This document shows positions 29,034 through 37,779 of a stretch of DNA of 64,000 nt, piece after piece; the first letter of the stretch is position 1, and each line of letters starts with the position of its first letter. Made by a program: the position numbers and the translations under genes. This DNA is from JABMQB01 sp963666575 (GTDB taxonomy: Bacteria; Bacteroidota; Bacteroidia; Bacteroidales; Prolixibacteraceae): the NCBI GenBank assembly GCA_963666575.2, contig CAXXYG010000030.1, positions 1 through 64,000 of the forward strand, given 5' to 3'. The notes under the pieces are model-generated. The model worked only from the letters and a program-made list of their open reading frames with translations. It was not told where the DNA came from and did no database searches.

Positions 29034-29294
29034 ATGTACCTCAACAAAAAAAACATCAAAAATGCCGATTTGGTAAGTGCTTTTATGCAGTGCCCATTTG
29101 GAGATACTACCTCTAATTGTCCCTTCATCCCCTACCAAAACCTCAACAATCCTGAAGAACAAATCAATGCCCTAAACCAGTTACCCCAAAACGAACTCCA
29201 GCAACTACGCACATTTCATAATAAATGCACCACCACCCGCATTACCAATAACCGCAATGCACCCCTCAAAATCCTGTTAAAAAATACTTTCTAA
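29034..29294 (+). CDS. hypothetical 86-aa protein with Cys pattern
   Basis: Unrecognised small ORF following the structured region by about 17 bases. The central part (SAFMQCPFGDTTSNCPFIPY, then LNNPEEQINALNQLPQNELQ, then LRTFHNKC) reads like a real helical protein, with three cysteines and a histidine (two CPF motifs and HNKC) that could bind metal. The basic C-terminus (TTTRITNNRNAPLKILLKNT) may be extension beyond the native end. It has no identifiable partner. A chance ORF cannot be excluded, but the composition differs from the surrounding repeats. Confidence 0.45.
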   Translation: MYLNKKNIKNADLVSAFMQCPFGDTTSNCPFIPYQNLNNPEEQINALNQLPQNELQQLRTFHNKCTTTRITNNRNAPLKILLKNTF

Positions 29295-29791
29295 CCATTT
29301 AATCATCTTCTATGGTTATTACAGAATGTAATTTGTCTTATGAAAAACAAAATTTCTTTAGATATACTCGTATTTAAAACTGCTATATAAATGTTCGTGT
29401 TTGAAGCCCCTTCAGGGGGTTGGGGTGAAAAATGCGAAAATAAATTATTAACAGAATTTATTAACCTGATCCTGTTAGGATCAAATATTTATAGCCCAGG
29501 GTAAGTGCAAATGACTTTTAAAAACCACTCAATTTGATTTTTACAGTTTTACAAATAACCAATTGCGGGCGGGTCAAAATTGCGTGAATCGGGCTAACCC
29601 GTACATTTGAAAAGCCGTAAAGCTTAATTTTGACAAGATTTTTGTTTCCTTTTGATCGCCTGCAAAAGGAAAAGCCCGACCGGCTTGAGGTCTAAAAATT
29701 TATATAAAATTCATTATTTGAATTGTGGCTGCATACTATTTAATATCTAAACATATTATTTAGTTTTCTTTCAATAAATAATATCCTATAC

Positions 29792-29825
29792 AAAAAATCA
29801 CCCAACTTGGTTCCACCTTGTGAAC
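29792..29825 (+). repeat. 34-bp direct repeat, copy 1
   Basis: Starts AAAAAATCACCCAACTTGG and ends CACCTTGTGAAC; identical to 30221-30254. The AT-rich flanks upstream are also similar, so a stretch of roughly 100 bp was duplicated. Confidence 0.8.
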
Positions 29826-30220
29826 TTCTTCCAAATTATTTACAGCCCATATTCTTTCAGTAATATTTACGATCTATATTGATTTTTGTGGCAGGATCTC
29901 CGCCTAAGAGAAAAAACGTTAATAAAATCAAGGAATAAAACGTAAAAAAATCAAAGCTGTCTGAGGAACGTTAGGCACTTGGTACAAGTGTCTAAAAGGA
30001 CGAGTTTTTTGATTTTAGTGGAATGGATTGATTTTTAGTTTTTTATCTTCAGTGGCGGCATTTTTTGTTTACTTTTTTTTGCTGAAGAAAAAAAGTAAAT
30101 GCCCATCCGGCACGAGGATAAAACTTCATAAAGCATCAAATATATAAATCTTACACTGCTTTGTTTTAAAATAAAACCTTCAATTAAAATATTACTAAGC
30201 TTATTCAATATCTAAAAAAT

Positions 30221-30254
30221 AAAAAATCACCCAACTTGGTTCCACCTTGTGAAC
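30221..30254 (+). repeat. 34-bp direct repeat, copy 2
   Basis: Exact second copy of 29792-29825, 429 bases downstream and about 140 bases before the HTH gene. The two copies bracket one dispersed-repeat element. Confidence 0.8.
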
Positions 30255-30393
30255 AAACCATTTTTCGTCTCTCCAACTTTACAACAAAATAAATATTAAC
30301 ATTTACCTCTAAGTTTAATTGAATCAACCAATTAAATTTCTCCCCTACAGGGGAGATCCCGCTCGCGGGAGAGGGGTCTTAAAATCCAATCCC

Positions 30394-30678
30394 ATGCCAA
30401 CAGAAATTGTAACAACCGAAGACCTCCAAAAACTAAAAATCCAGTTACTCAATGAATTTAAGATCCTCCTGAAGGAACATTCCGGACAACCAACCAAAAA
30501 ATGGCTCAAATCCTGGGAAGTACGCAAACTTCTGGGAATCTCTCCCGGCACACTACAAAATCTCCGTGTAAATGGCACTTTACCCTTCACCAAAATCGGC
30601 GGCATCATCTTCTACGACCACAACGATATTGAAAACATGATCCAACAAAATCAAACAAAAAACAACCATTTTCCATAA
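30394..30678 (+). CDS. excisionase-like helix-turn-helix protein
   Basis: 94 residues from the ATG at 30394; an in-frame upstream extension runs through hairpin repeats and is unlikely to be coding. The N-terminal half is a helix rich in Lys/Leu/Glu. The C-terminal half is a MerR-type HTH_17 domain (KSWEVRKLLGISPGTLQNLR, then GTLPFTKIGGIIFYDHNDIE). Proteins of this size and shape in Bacteroidota accompany mobilisable elements and are annotated as DNA-binding or excisionase-family. It precedes an amidase and a replication-like protein; no integrase is seen, so an element relic is the best reading. Confidence 0.78.
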   Translation: MPTEIVTTEDLQKLKIQLLNEFKILLKEHSGQPTKKWLKSWEVRKLLGISPGTLQNLRVNGTLPFTKIGGIIFYDHNDIENMIQQNQTKNNHFP

Positions 30679-30780
30679 TTCCCCAATGACTAATGACAGC
30701 TGACCAGTGACTATAACTAACATTCTTACGACTTTTTACTTACGACTAACTACTCTATACTCACTACTAAATTTAAAACC

Positions 30781-31377
30781 ATGTACATCCATAACCACAA
30801 CCTCGTTTCCGCCGACATAGACTACCTCTGGGCAAAAAAGAATAAAGAACCGCTTGTTTCACTCGACACAATTGTAATTCATTATACCGCTGGAGGAACA
30901 GCTTTGAGCTCAGCACAACACCTGGCGCACCAAAATACGCGTGCTTCAGCACATTTAGTAATTGCCCGAAAGGGTAATATTTACCAGTTGGTCGATTTTG
31001 AAACCCAGGCTTGGCATGCGGGTAATAGCCGGTTAGGCACCCGTGCTAATGTCAACCATTTTTCCATTGGTATTGAACTTGAAAATCCGGGTTGGTTAAA
31101 ATTGAAAAAGAACAATTACTACACTTGGTTTGGCAAATTGGTTAATCCAAAACAAGTGGAGCAGCACCCGCACCCAAAAACCAGATTGCCATCATTTTGG
31201 CATTCATATACTTTAAAGCAGCTGAAGGTAGCCCGTGAAGTATGTATTTTATTGTGCCAGCATTACCCAATCAAGCACATTGTTGGCCACTCCGACGTCA
31301 GCCTCACCGGCAAACTTGATCCCGGACCCGCCTTCCCCCTTGGCGCACTCCAAAGCATCATCCGCAAACCAACCTAA
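30781..31377 (+). CDS. N-acetylmuramoyl-L-alanine amidase (AmpD/PGRP type)
   Basis: 198 residues of Amidase_2 type. Zinc ligands are visible as His in DTIVIHYTAGG, His in HIVGHSDVSLTGK and the acidic or Cys-equivalent position in KLDPGPAFPL; the core RASAHLVIARKGNIYQLVDF and ETQAWHAGNS are typical. There is no signal peptide, so the enzyme is cytoplasmic, or phage/element-borne as a lysis or remodelling enzyme. Known reaction: cleavage of the amide between N-acetylmuramate and L-alanine in peptidoglycan. It lies alone between an excisionase-like HTH gene and an intergenic repeat region, fitting a mobile-element cargo or a degraded prophage. Confidence 0.88.
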   Translation: MYIHNHNLVSADIDYLWAKKNKEPLVSLDTIVIHYTAGGTALSSAQHLAHQNTRASAHLVIARKGNIYQLVDFETQAWHAGNSRLGTRANVNHFSIGIELENPGWLKLKKNNYYTWFGKLVNPKQVEQHPHPKTRLPSFWHSYTLKQLKVAREVCILLCQHYPIKHIVGHSDVSLTGKLDPGPAFPLGALQSIIRKPT

Positions 31378-32022
31378 ACTGCAAAATACTGCCATAATTG
31401 ATTTGTGACATTGAATGAGACACTAATTTTTACCACAAACTAAATTTAAAATGCAAAACATCATATTAGGGCGCGTTGGACGTCAAACCCGCCCGGGCTA
31501 GTGCAGGCATGTGCGTGGAAGGATTGGTTTGACAAGATCTTTGTTTACTTTCCATCGAATGGGAAAGTAAATGCCCGTCCGGCACGAGGACAAAAAGCTA
31601 ATAAAACACATCTTAATTTCCTTTTTATTTGAGACTCAAATTTTAAAAACTAAATATGCAACATTATCAATTTTTAAAACAGATTAAAGAACATTTTATT
31701 TCTGTTAAAATGGAAATTTCACTTTTTGCGTGCGCGCTAAAATTGCGTGATGCGGGCTAACCCATCGCAATGAAATACCGACTAGCTTAATTTTAGCTTG
31801 ATTCTTTTGTTGACTTTACTCATCAAGGAGAATTGGAGTGTAACGTAAATCAGCGTAGCTAAAAGTCAATGCCCGTCCGGCACAAGGACAAAGAATTAAT
31901 AAAAGCCTACAATTTTTCTTTTTACTCAAATGCTGAATATTAATCATTGAACACTGCCAACTGATCATTGAACACTATATTCTCTTACGACTTTTTACTC
32001 ACGACTTACGACTCAAAAAAAA
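31378..32022. other. intergenic region with two dispersed-repeat copies
   Basis: No gene was seen. Copies of the dispersed repeat occupy about 31468-31605 and 31715-31900. Both end in TAAATGCCCGTCCGGCAC- or TCAATGCCCGTCCGGCAC-like words followed by a(c/a)gaggacaaa, and the second opens with AAAATTGCGTGATGCGGGC, also found at 29576. Each contains an inverted pair such as TTTACTTT / AAAGTAAA. Confidence 0.6.
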
Positions 32023-32736
32023 ATGAATGTCCCTGTTCCCATTATTATTTATGTTTTGAGAAAGAAAAAAATAAACCAATTAAAACTCTACCTCTTTCTC
32101 AAATACGTGGCAAGTGGCCATATAAAATTGGGTGATGATACTATCGAAAAAATATGTCAGGAACTCGGATGGAAATCAACAAAAACTTTCCGGGCAAACT
32201 TTAATTGGCTGGCTCGAAAAAAGTGGCTTGCTTTTAATTCCAAAAGCCAAAATTGCCGGGTAGTAAGTTTTGATCAGCTAAGTAAAAAAATACCATTCTT
32301 CACCAAATCAGGAGTTGAATTTGATCCAACGGATTTTCACAAATTCCGGCCATTTATTTATGCCACAGTAATTACCTGGTGCATGAAGTACAAATTCTGG
32401 AAGGAAAAGCAACCGGGACGGAAAAAAGGGCGTCCCAGGAAGAGTTGCTGCCAACAGCTGTACCAATTGCCCAACCGCTACCTTGCTAAGGTTTTGGGTT
32501 TAGACTGCTCAACCATCTCAAAGTACAAGACGGCTGCTGTCAAAGCCGGGTATTTATCTGTAAATAAACAATACGAAGACATGGATGCACCCGATACATT
32601 TATCCATGTATTACGGTATTCTATTCCCGATGAGGCACACCTGTTTGTGGTTCACAACGGCAAATCCTTCCGCCAGTTACCCGACCTCATCTCCTCCACC
32701 ATCCACCTCAAACGAAAAAGACTTAGACCTCCTTAA
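32023..32736 (+). CDS. hypothetical DNA-binding-like protein with AT-hook-type motif
   Basis: 237 residues, not recognised. The N-terminal part (KICQELGWKSTKTFRANFNW) and the C-terminal part (NRYLAKVLGLDCSTISKYKT) both look like winged or HTH helices; a basic linker PGRKKGRPRKS (about 143-153) is AT-hook-like. Two DNA-binding units around a basic linker recall plasmid or element replication-initiation or regulatory proteins, but no family signature is certain. The gene stands alone with about 650 bases free on each side, inside the repeat-rich region and downstream of element-type genes. A domain search would settle it. Confidence 0.55.
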   Translation: MNVPVPIIIYVLRKKKINQLKLYLFLKYVASGHIKLGDDTIEKICQELGWKSTKTFRANFNWLARKKWLAFNSKSQNCRVVSFDQLSKKIPFFTKSGVEFDPTDFHKFRPFIYATVITWCMKYKFWKEKQPGRKKGRPRKSCCQQLYQLPNRYLAKVLGLDCSTISKYKTAAVKAGYLSVNKQYEDMDAPDTFIHVLRYSIPDEAHLFVVHNGKSFRQLPDLISSTIHLKRKRLRPP

Positions 32737-33404
32737 AAGTGATTTTGGACAATAAAATATTATTAGCCTTCCATTAAATATTCATGAATTGAGATTGCGC
32801 GTTGGAAATTTCTCCCCCTTCAGGGGGAGTCTCCGAACCTCTGGTTTGGAGGTGGGGGTCCGTTTAATTATATCTCAGTTTTTCCTGGAAAAAACTTCAC
32901 CCGTATACCAAGGGTATAAGGCAAAAAAAGTTTTTTATTATTTTGATTGATTTAAATATATTGAATTTAAGGCTAAAATTAATTCTTTTGGTATTTCAAT
33001 TTTACTTTGAATTTATTATCTTAGTAGAATGTTGAGCATCCTGCTCAACGTGTGTTTGGGGGTTAACATTTGAAAAGGAGGTCAGAGGATCTCCTTTTTT
33101 CATTTATATATGGAACATTGTATGATATTCTGATTAAAATAATCTTAAAATGAGTCTAAAATTGTATATTCGATATTAAATTAATTTTTACATATATAAA
33201 CTATGATTATCCCCGATAACTGGTTGTTAAGTTTATCAATTTTCATAATAAAGGAAGAGAAATAATAATTGATTTTAGCGATAGACTAAATTCTGGTGTC
33301 AAATTTTGTCAATTGATTGCTATGAATTGTATGAATTTTAATATTTCAACGAAAATGCCTATAGGGTTGCAATGATTAACACACAATAATTGAAGGATTA
33401 AAAA
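32737..33404. other. intergenic region before the restriction operon
   Basis: No gene was seen. Noted here: the CTCCCCCTTCAGGGGGAG palindrome near 32813-32830 with the dispersed word gtttggaggtgggggtcc after it; the perfect inverted repeat GTTGAGCA/TGCTCAAC (33031-33049); and a terminator at 33073. The hsdR promoter must lie in 33110-33400, which is AT-rich and shows no clear TAnnTTTG at a useful distance. Confidence 0.5.
33073..33102 (+). terminator. rho-independent terminator
   Basis: AAAAGGAG (33073-33080) pairs with CTCCTTTT (33091-33098), with an inner GTC..GAT extension and a T run (tttttt). It isolates the restriction operon from the upstream region. Confidence 0.72.
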
Positions 33405-36200
33405 ATGTTCTTAAACGAGAAACTGACAAGGAAAGAAATTATTGACACCCGACTTCAACAAGCCGGGTGGGATGTTGCTGACCGTACCCAGGTTATCGAA
33501 GAATTTGATATTGTTGTGGATTCCAATCTTTTAAAAGACGCGCCAACTCCTTATGCTGGCCATCAATTCAGTGACTATGTTTTATTAGGTAAAGATGGAA
33601 AACCTCTTGCAGTTGTTGAGGCAAAAAAAGCAACTATTGACGCAAATATCGGAAAAGAACAAGCCAAACAATATTGTTACAATATTCAAAAACAATTTAG
33701 TTGTGAACTTCCATTTTGTTTTTACACAAATGGGCATGATATTTTCTTTTGGGACTTAGATAATTATCCACCTAAAAAAGTCTACGGTTTTCCGACCAGA
33801 GATGATTTAGAACGATACCAATATATTCGAAAGGCTCGTAAAAGTTTGGCGAGTGAACTAATAAACACCAAAATTGCGGGACGTGATTATCAGATTGGTG
33901 CTATCCGTGCAGTAATGGAAGCGATTGAAAAAAGAAAAAGAAAGTTTCTTTTAGTAATGGCAACTGGTACAGGCAAAACGAGAACCTGCATTGCATTAGT
34001 TGATGCACTTATGAGAGCAGGCTGGGTAGAACGAGTTTTGTTTCTGGTTGATAGAATTGCGTTACGTGATCAGGCATTGGATGCTTTTAAAGAGCATTTA
34101 CCAAACGAACCTCGCTGGCCAAAACAAATTGAAAAAGAAATTACCAGCGACAGAAGAATATATGTTTCAACATATCCAACAATGTTGAATGTAATCCGAA
34201 ACGATGAGAAATCATTGAGTCCGCATTTCTTCGATTTAGTTGTAGTAGATGAAAGCCACAGAAGTATTTACAATACCTATCAGGAAGTTTTGGATTACTT
34301 TAATGTTATTACGCTGGGATTGACAGCAACACCAACAGATGTAATTGACCACAATACTTTCCAATTATTTGAAACAGAAGATGGTGTTCCAACTTTTGCT
34401 TATTCCTATGAAGAAGCGGTAAATCATATTCCAGCTTACTTGTGTAATTTTCAGGTAATGAAAATTAAAACCAGGTTTCAGGAAGAAGGAATAAATAAGA
34501 GAACCATTGCATTAGAAGACCAAAAGAATTTAATTCTCGAAGGAAAAGAGATTGAAGAAATAAATTATGAAGGAACTGAACTAGAAAAGAAAGTAATAAA
34601 TAAGGGAACCAATGCATTGATTGTCCGGGAATTTATGGAAGAATGTATTAAAGATGCAAATGGAGTTTTACCAGGTAAAACAATTTTCTTTTGTACAACA
34701 AAAGCGCATGCCAGGCGCATGGAAGATATATTTAATTCGCTTTATCCTGAATACAAAGGAGAATTGGCAAAAACCCTTGTAAGTGAAGACCCCAGAGTTT
34801 ATGGGAAAGGTGGGTTACTTGACCAATTTACAAATAACGACATGCCGCGAATAGCTTTAAGTGTTGACATGTTAGACACTGGTATTGACATAAGGGAATT
34901 GACAAATTTGGTTTTTGCAAAACCTGTTTATTCTTATACAAAGTTTTGGCAAATGATTGGACGGGGAACCCGATTGCTCGAACCCGAGAAAATAAAGCCT
35001 TGGTGTACTAAAAAAGATAATTTCTTAATCCTTGATTGTTGGGACAATTTTGAATATTTCAAAATAAATCCCAAAGGTAAGGAACTAAAAAATCAGATTC
35101 CTTTACCTGTTCGTTTATTTGGAATTCGATTGCAGAAAATTGCAAAAGCAATTGAGCTAAACAAAGACAAAATAGCACAAAATGAAATTGAAAAGCTGAG
35201 AAAACAATTAGCCACTTTACCACAAAATTCAATAGTTATATTAGATGCAAAACACGAATTGCAAGTACTGGAAGATGGAAATTTCTGGAATCACTTATCC
35301 CATGACAAAATTGAGTTTTTGAATTCAGTAGTAAAACCACTGTTCAGAACTGTTTCCGATACCGATTTCAAAGCCATGCGTTTTGAAAAAGATATCGTGG
35401 AAGTATCTCTGGCTCAACTTGCAGATGAAAAAGAAAAATTCGAAACCTTAAAGGATAGCATTATTGAAGAAATTGGGGAATTGCCTTTATCGGTTAATAT
35501 TGTTGCTAAGGAAGAAGAAATAATCCGCCAATGCCAAACGAATTATTATTGGACAACCATTACTGAAGAGAAATATGATGAATTGATTGTCAAACTTTGT
35601 CCTTTAATGAAATTCCGAGAGACTGTAATTCCTCTTGGTCCGGCTAAGTTTAACTTCAAAGATTTTGTGAGTGAAAAGGAATATGTTGAATTTGGACCAC
35701 AGCATGAAGCATTGAGTATTGCCAAATATAAAGAATTGGTGGAACAGAAATTAAATGAATTGGTTACAAATAATTCCTTATTACAAAAGTTAAAACAAGG
35801 CGATGAAATTACAAGTATTGAAGCTGAACAATTAGCCGAAGAACTGCATAACGAACATCCACATATTACCGTTGATTTATTGCGTAAAGTGTACAATCAC
35901 CGAAAGGCTCTATTGGTTCAGTTTATAAAACACATATTAGGCATTGAAATATTGGAGTCGTTTCCCGATTCTGTTTCAAAATCATTCGAGTTATTTATTA
36001 CAGAACACAACTATTTAAATAGTCGACAATTGGATTTTTTAATCTTGCTACAATCATTCATTATTGAAAAAGGAGACGTTGAGAAAAGAGATTTAATAAA
36101 TGCACCTTTTACAAGAATTCATCCTGATGGTATTCGGGGTGTTTTCTCAAACTCGGAAATAGACGAAATAATAACATTCATTCAAAAATTAGCCGCATAA
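33405..36200 (+). CDS. hsdR: type I restriction enzyme HsdR subunit
   Basis: 931 residues. An N-terminal nuclease domain of the PD-(D/E)xK type is seen as Asp57 in SDYVLLGKDGKPLAVVEAKK with Glu72 and Lys74. SF2 helicase motifs follow: Walker A MATGTGKT (185-192), DESH (282-285), GLTATPTD, DMLDTGIDIREL and QMIGRGTRL. The C-terminal third matches the EcoEI-type HsdR end. Length and order are normal for the family. HsdR drives ATP-dependent DNA translocation and cutting when bound to HsdM and HsdS. hsdM begins two bases after its stop, so the subunits are translated from one message. No defects were seen. Confidence 0.94.
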   Translation: MFLNEKLTRKEIIDTRLQQAGWDVADRTQVIEEFDIVVDSNLLKDAPTPYAGHQFSDYVLLGKDGKPLAVVEAKKATIDANIGKEQAKQYCYNIQKQFSCELPFCFYTNGHDIFFWDLDNYPPKKVYGFPTRDDLERYQYIRKARKSLASELINTKIAGRDYQIGAIRAVMEAIEKRKRKFLLVMATGTGKTRTCIALVDALMRAGWVERVLFLVDRIALRDQALDAFKEHLPNEPRWPKQIEKEITSDRRIYVSTYPTMLNVIRNDEKSLSPHFFDLVVVDESHRSIYNTYQEVLDYFNVITLGLTATPTDVIDHNTFQLFETEDGVPTFAYSYEEAVNHIPAYLCNFQVMKIKTRFQEEGINKRTIALEDQKNLILEGKEIEEINYEGTELEKKVINKGTNALIVREFMEECIKDANGVLPGKTIFFCTTKAHARRMEDIFNSLYPEYKGELAKTLVSEDPRVYGKGGLLDQFTNNDMPRIALSVDMLDTGIDIRELTNLVFAKPVYSYTKFWQMIGRGTRLLEPEKIKPWCTKKDNFLILDCWDNFEYFKINPKGKELKNQIPLPVRLFGIRLQKIAKAIELNKDKIAQNEIEKLRKQLATLPQNSIVILDAKHELQVLEDGNFWNHLSHDKIEFLNSVVKPLFRTVSDTDFKAMRFEKDIVEVSLAQLADEKEKFETLKDSIIEEIGELPLSVNIVAKEEEIIRQCQTNYYWTTITEEKYDELIVKLCPLMKFRETVIPLGPAKFNFKDFVSEKEYVEFGPQHEALSIAKYKELVEQKLNELVTNNSLLQKLKQGDEITSIEAEQLAEELHNEHPHITVDLLRKVYNHRKALLVQFIKHILGIEILESFPDSVSKSFELFITEHNYLNSRQLDFLILLQSFIIEKGDVEKRDLINAPFTRIHPDGIRGVFSNSEIDEIITFIQKLAA

Positions 36201-36201
36201 T

Positions 36202-37779
36202 ATGCTCACACAATCACTTAAAAATAAAGTTGCTGCCCTTTGGGATAAATTCTGGAGTGGTGGCATTTCTAATCCACTTAATGCGATTGAACAAATTACC
36301 TATTTGCTGTTCATGAAGCAGTTGGATGAAACCGACAATCGAAAAGTAAGTAATGCCGATTTTCTGGACGAAAAATTCACTTCTATCTTTTCAGGAAAGT
36401 TTTATCCTCCTGGTGTTGACGACAAGGATGAAAAAAATGCAGTAGAAAAAGAAACATTACGTTGGAGTTATTTTACTCGTATGCCCAGCGATGAAATGCT
36501 TTTACATGTACAAAGCAAAGTATTTCCATTTATCAAGCAGTTAGATGAAGTAAATTCATTTTTTACTAAACACATGGCAAATGCGGCCTTCCTCATTCCA
36601 AGTGGAAGAATGCTAACCGAAGCCACAAAAACCATTGATGAAATTTATGCTGAATTGGAAAAGGAAAATCGATTTATAGACGCTCAAGGTGATTTTTATG
36701 AATATCTTCTTGATTCTCTTAGACAATCCGGAAAGAACGGTCAATTTAGAACTCCACCCCATATAATTGAACTTATTGCAGAATTAGTTGAACCACAACT
36801 CGGAAACAGAATTGCTGACCCGGCAAGTGGAACAGCAGGGTTTTTATTAGGTGCATACAAATACATTATAACACATTTCACAAGTGATAATTACAAACAA
36901 CCAGATGACAATGGCTTCATAAGAGGAACGCTTGCCGATAAATTAGTCGATGATAATGCAAAAGAATTGTTGAATGAAGAAACATTTTTTGGTTTTGACA
37001 TTGACCCAACCATGATTCGTATTGGGCTAATGAACCTAATGATGCATGGCATTACCCAGCCAAAAATTGACTACAAAGACACCTTAAGCAAAAACTACAA
37101 CGAAGACAATGCCTACGACATTGTAATGGCAAATCCTCCCTTTACTGGCAGCATTGACAAAGGTGACCTTAACGAAACATTTACAGTTTCTACAACTAAA
37201 TCTGAACTGTTATTTTTAGAACGCATTTATAAAATGTTACGTATGGGAGGCACAGCTGGTGTGGTAGTGCCGCAAGGTGTTTTATTTGGCAGCGGAAAAG
37301 CTTTTAAAAGTATTCGTAAAATATTGATAGAAAAATGTGAGCTAAAAGCTGTTATTAGTATGCCAAGTGGTGTTTTTAGACCGTATGCCGGAGTAGCAAC
37401 AGCTATTTTGATATTTACCAAGGGTGGTGAAACCAACAATGTTTGGTTTTACGATATGAAAAGCGATGGTTTTACCCTTGATGATAAAAGAGCACAGTTA
37501 ACAAACAACGATGATAGTAGAAATTATGGTGATTTGCATTTAATAATTGATGCATATAAACAACGCAACCATAAGAAAGAAAGTGACCGTACCCAAAAAC
37601 ATTTCTTTGTTCCAAAAACCGAAATTGAAGAAAATGGCTACGATTTAAGCATAGGCAAATACAAAGACGAGGTTTATGAAGAAATTAAATATGATAAGCC
37701 AAAAGTGATTTTGGAGAAACTTTCTTTTATGGAGACAGGAATAATTGAGGGCATTGATGAATTGAAGGAGATATTATAA
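36202..37779 (+). CDS. hsdM: type I DNA methyltransferase HsdM subunit
   Basis: 525 residues. An N-terminal helical HsdM domain (1-150) is followed by the N6-adenine methyltransferase with the AdoMet motif DPASGTAGFL (206-215) and the catalytic motif NPPF (311-314). HsdM transfers a methyl group to adenine at the site chosen by HsdS and joins the restriction complex. It overlaps hsdS by one base (TAATG), showing tight translational coupling. The length is normal for the family and no frameshift was seen. Confidence 0.95.
   Translation: MLTQSLKNKVAALWDKFWSGGISNPLNAIEQITYLLFMKQLDETDNRKVSNADFLDEKFTSIFSGKFYPPGVDDKDEKNAVEKETLRWSYFTRMPSDEMLLHVQSKVFPFIKQLDEVNSFFTKHMANAAFLIPSGRMLTEATKTIDEIYAELEKENRFIDAQGDFYEYLLDSLRQSGKNGQFRTPPHIIELIAELVEPQLGNRIADPASGTAGFLLGAYKYIITHFTSDNYKQPDDNGFIRGTLADKLVDDNAKELLNEETFFGFDIDPTMIRIGLMNLMMHGITQPKIDYKDTLSKNYNEDNAYDIVMANPPFTGSIDKGDLNETFTVSTTKSELLFLERIYKMLRMGGTAGVVVPQGVLFGSGKAFKSIRKILIEKCELKAVISMPSGVFRPYAGVATAILIFTKGGETNNVWFYDMKSDGFTLDDKRAQLTNNDDSRNYGDLHLIIDAYKQRNHKKESDRTQKHFFVPKTEIEENGYDLSIGKYKDEVYEEIKYDKPKVILEKLSFMETGIIEGIDELKEIL

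Larger units (their letters stand above)
29295..30393. other. gene-free repeat-rich region
   Basis: No gene was seen over about 1.1 kb. It contains a GATCCT/AGGATC hairpin near 29467-29481, the CCCCTTCAGGGG palindrome near 29406, two degenerate copies of the dispersed GCCC(G/A)(T/A)CCGGC-type repeat (about 29565-29695 and 29960-30125), a 34-bp exact direct repeat (29792 and 30221), and at 30340-30375 nested CTCCCC/GGGGAG and GCTCGCGGGA hairpin elements just ahead of the HTH gene. Confidence 0.55.

Noticed and set aside
28904..29116. 70-aa ORF starting MRGLYLFVVW
   Set aside because: It overlaps the hairpin arms and another ORF in a different frame; the codons are dictated by the repeats.
28760..29300. 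Retron (msr-msd hairpin plus reverse transcriptase)
   Set aside because: The hairpin would fit, but no reverse-transcriptase motif is present in the following 3 kb.
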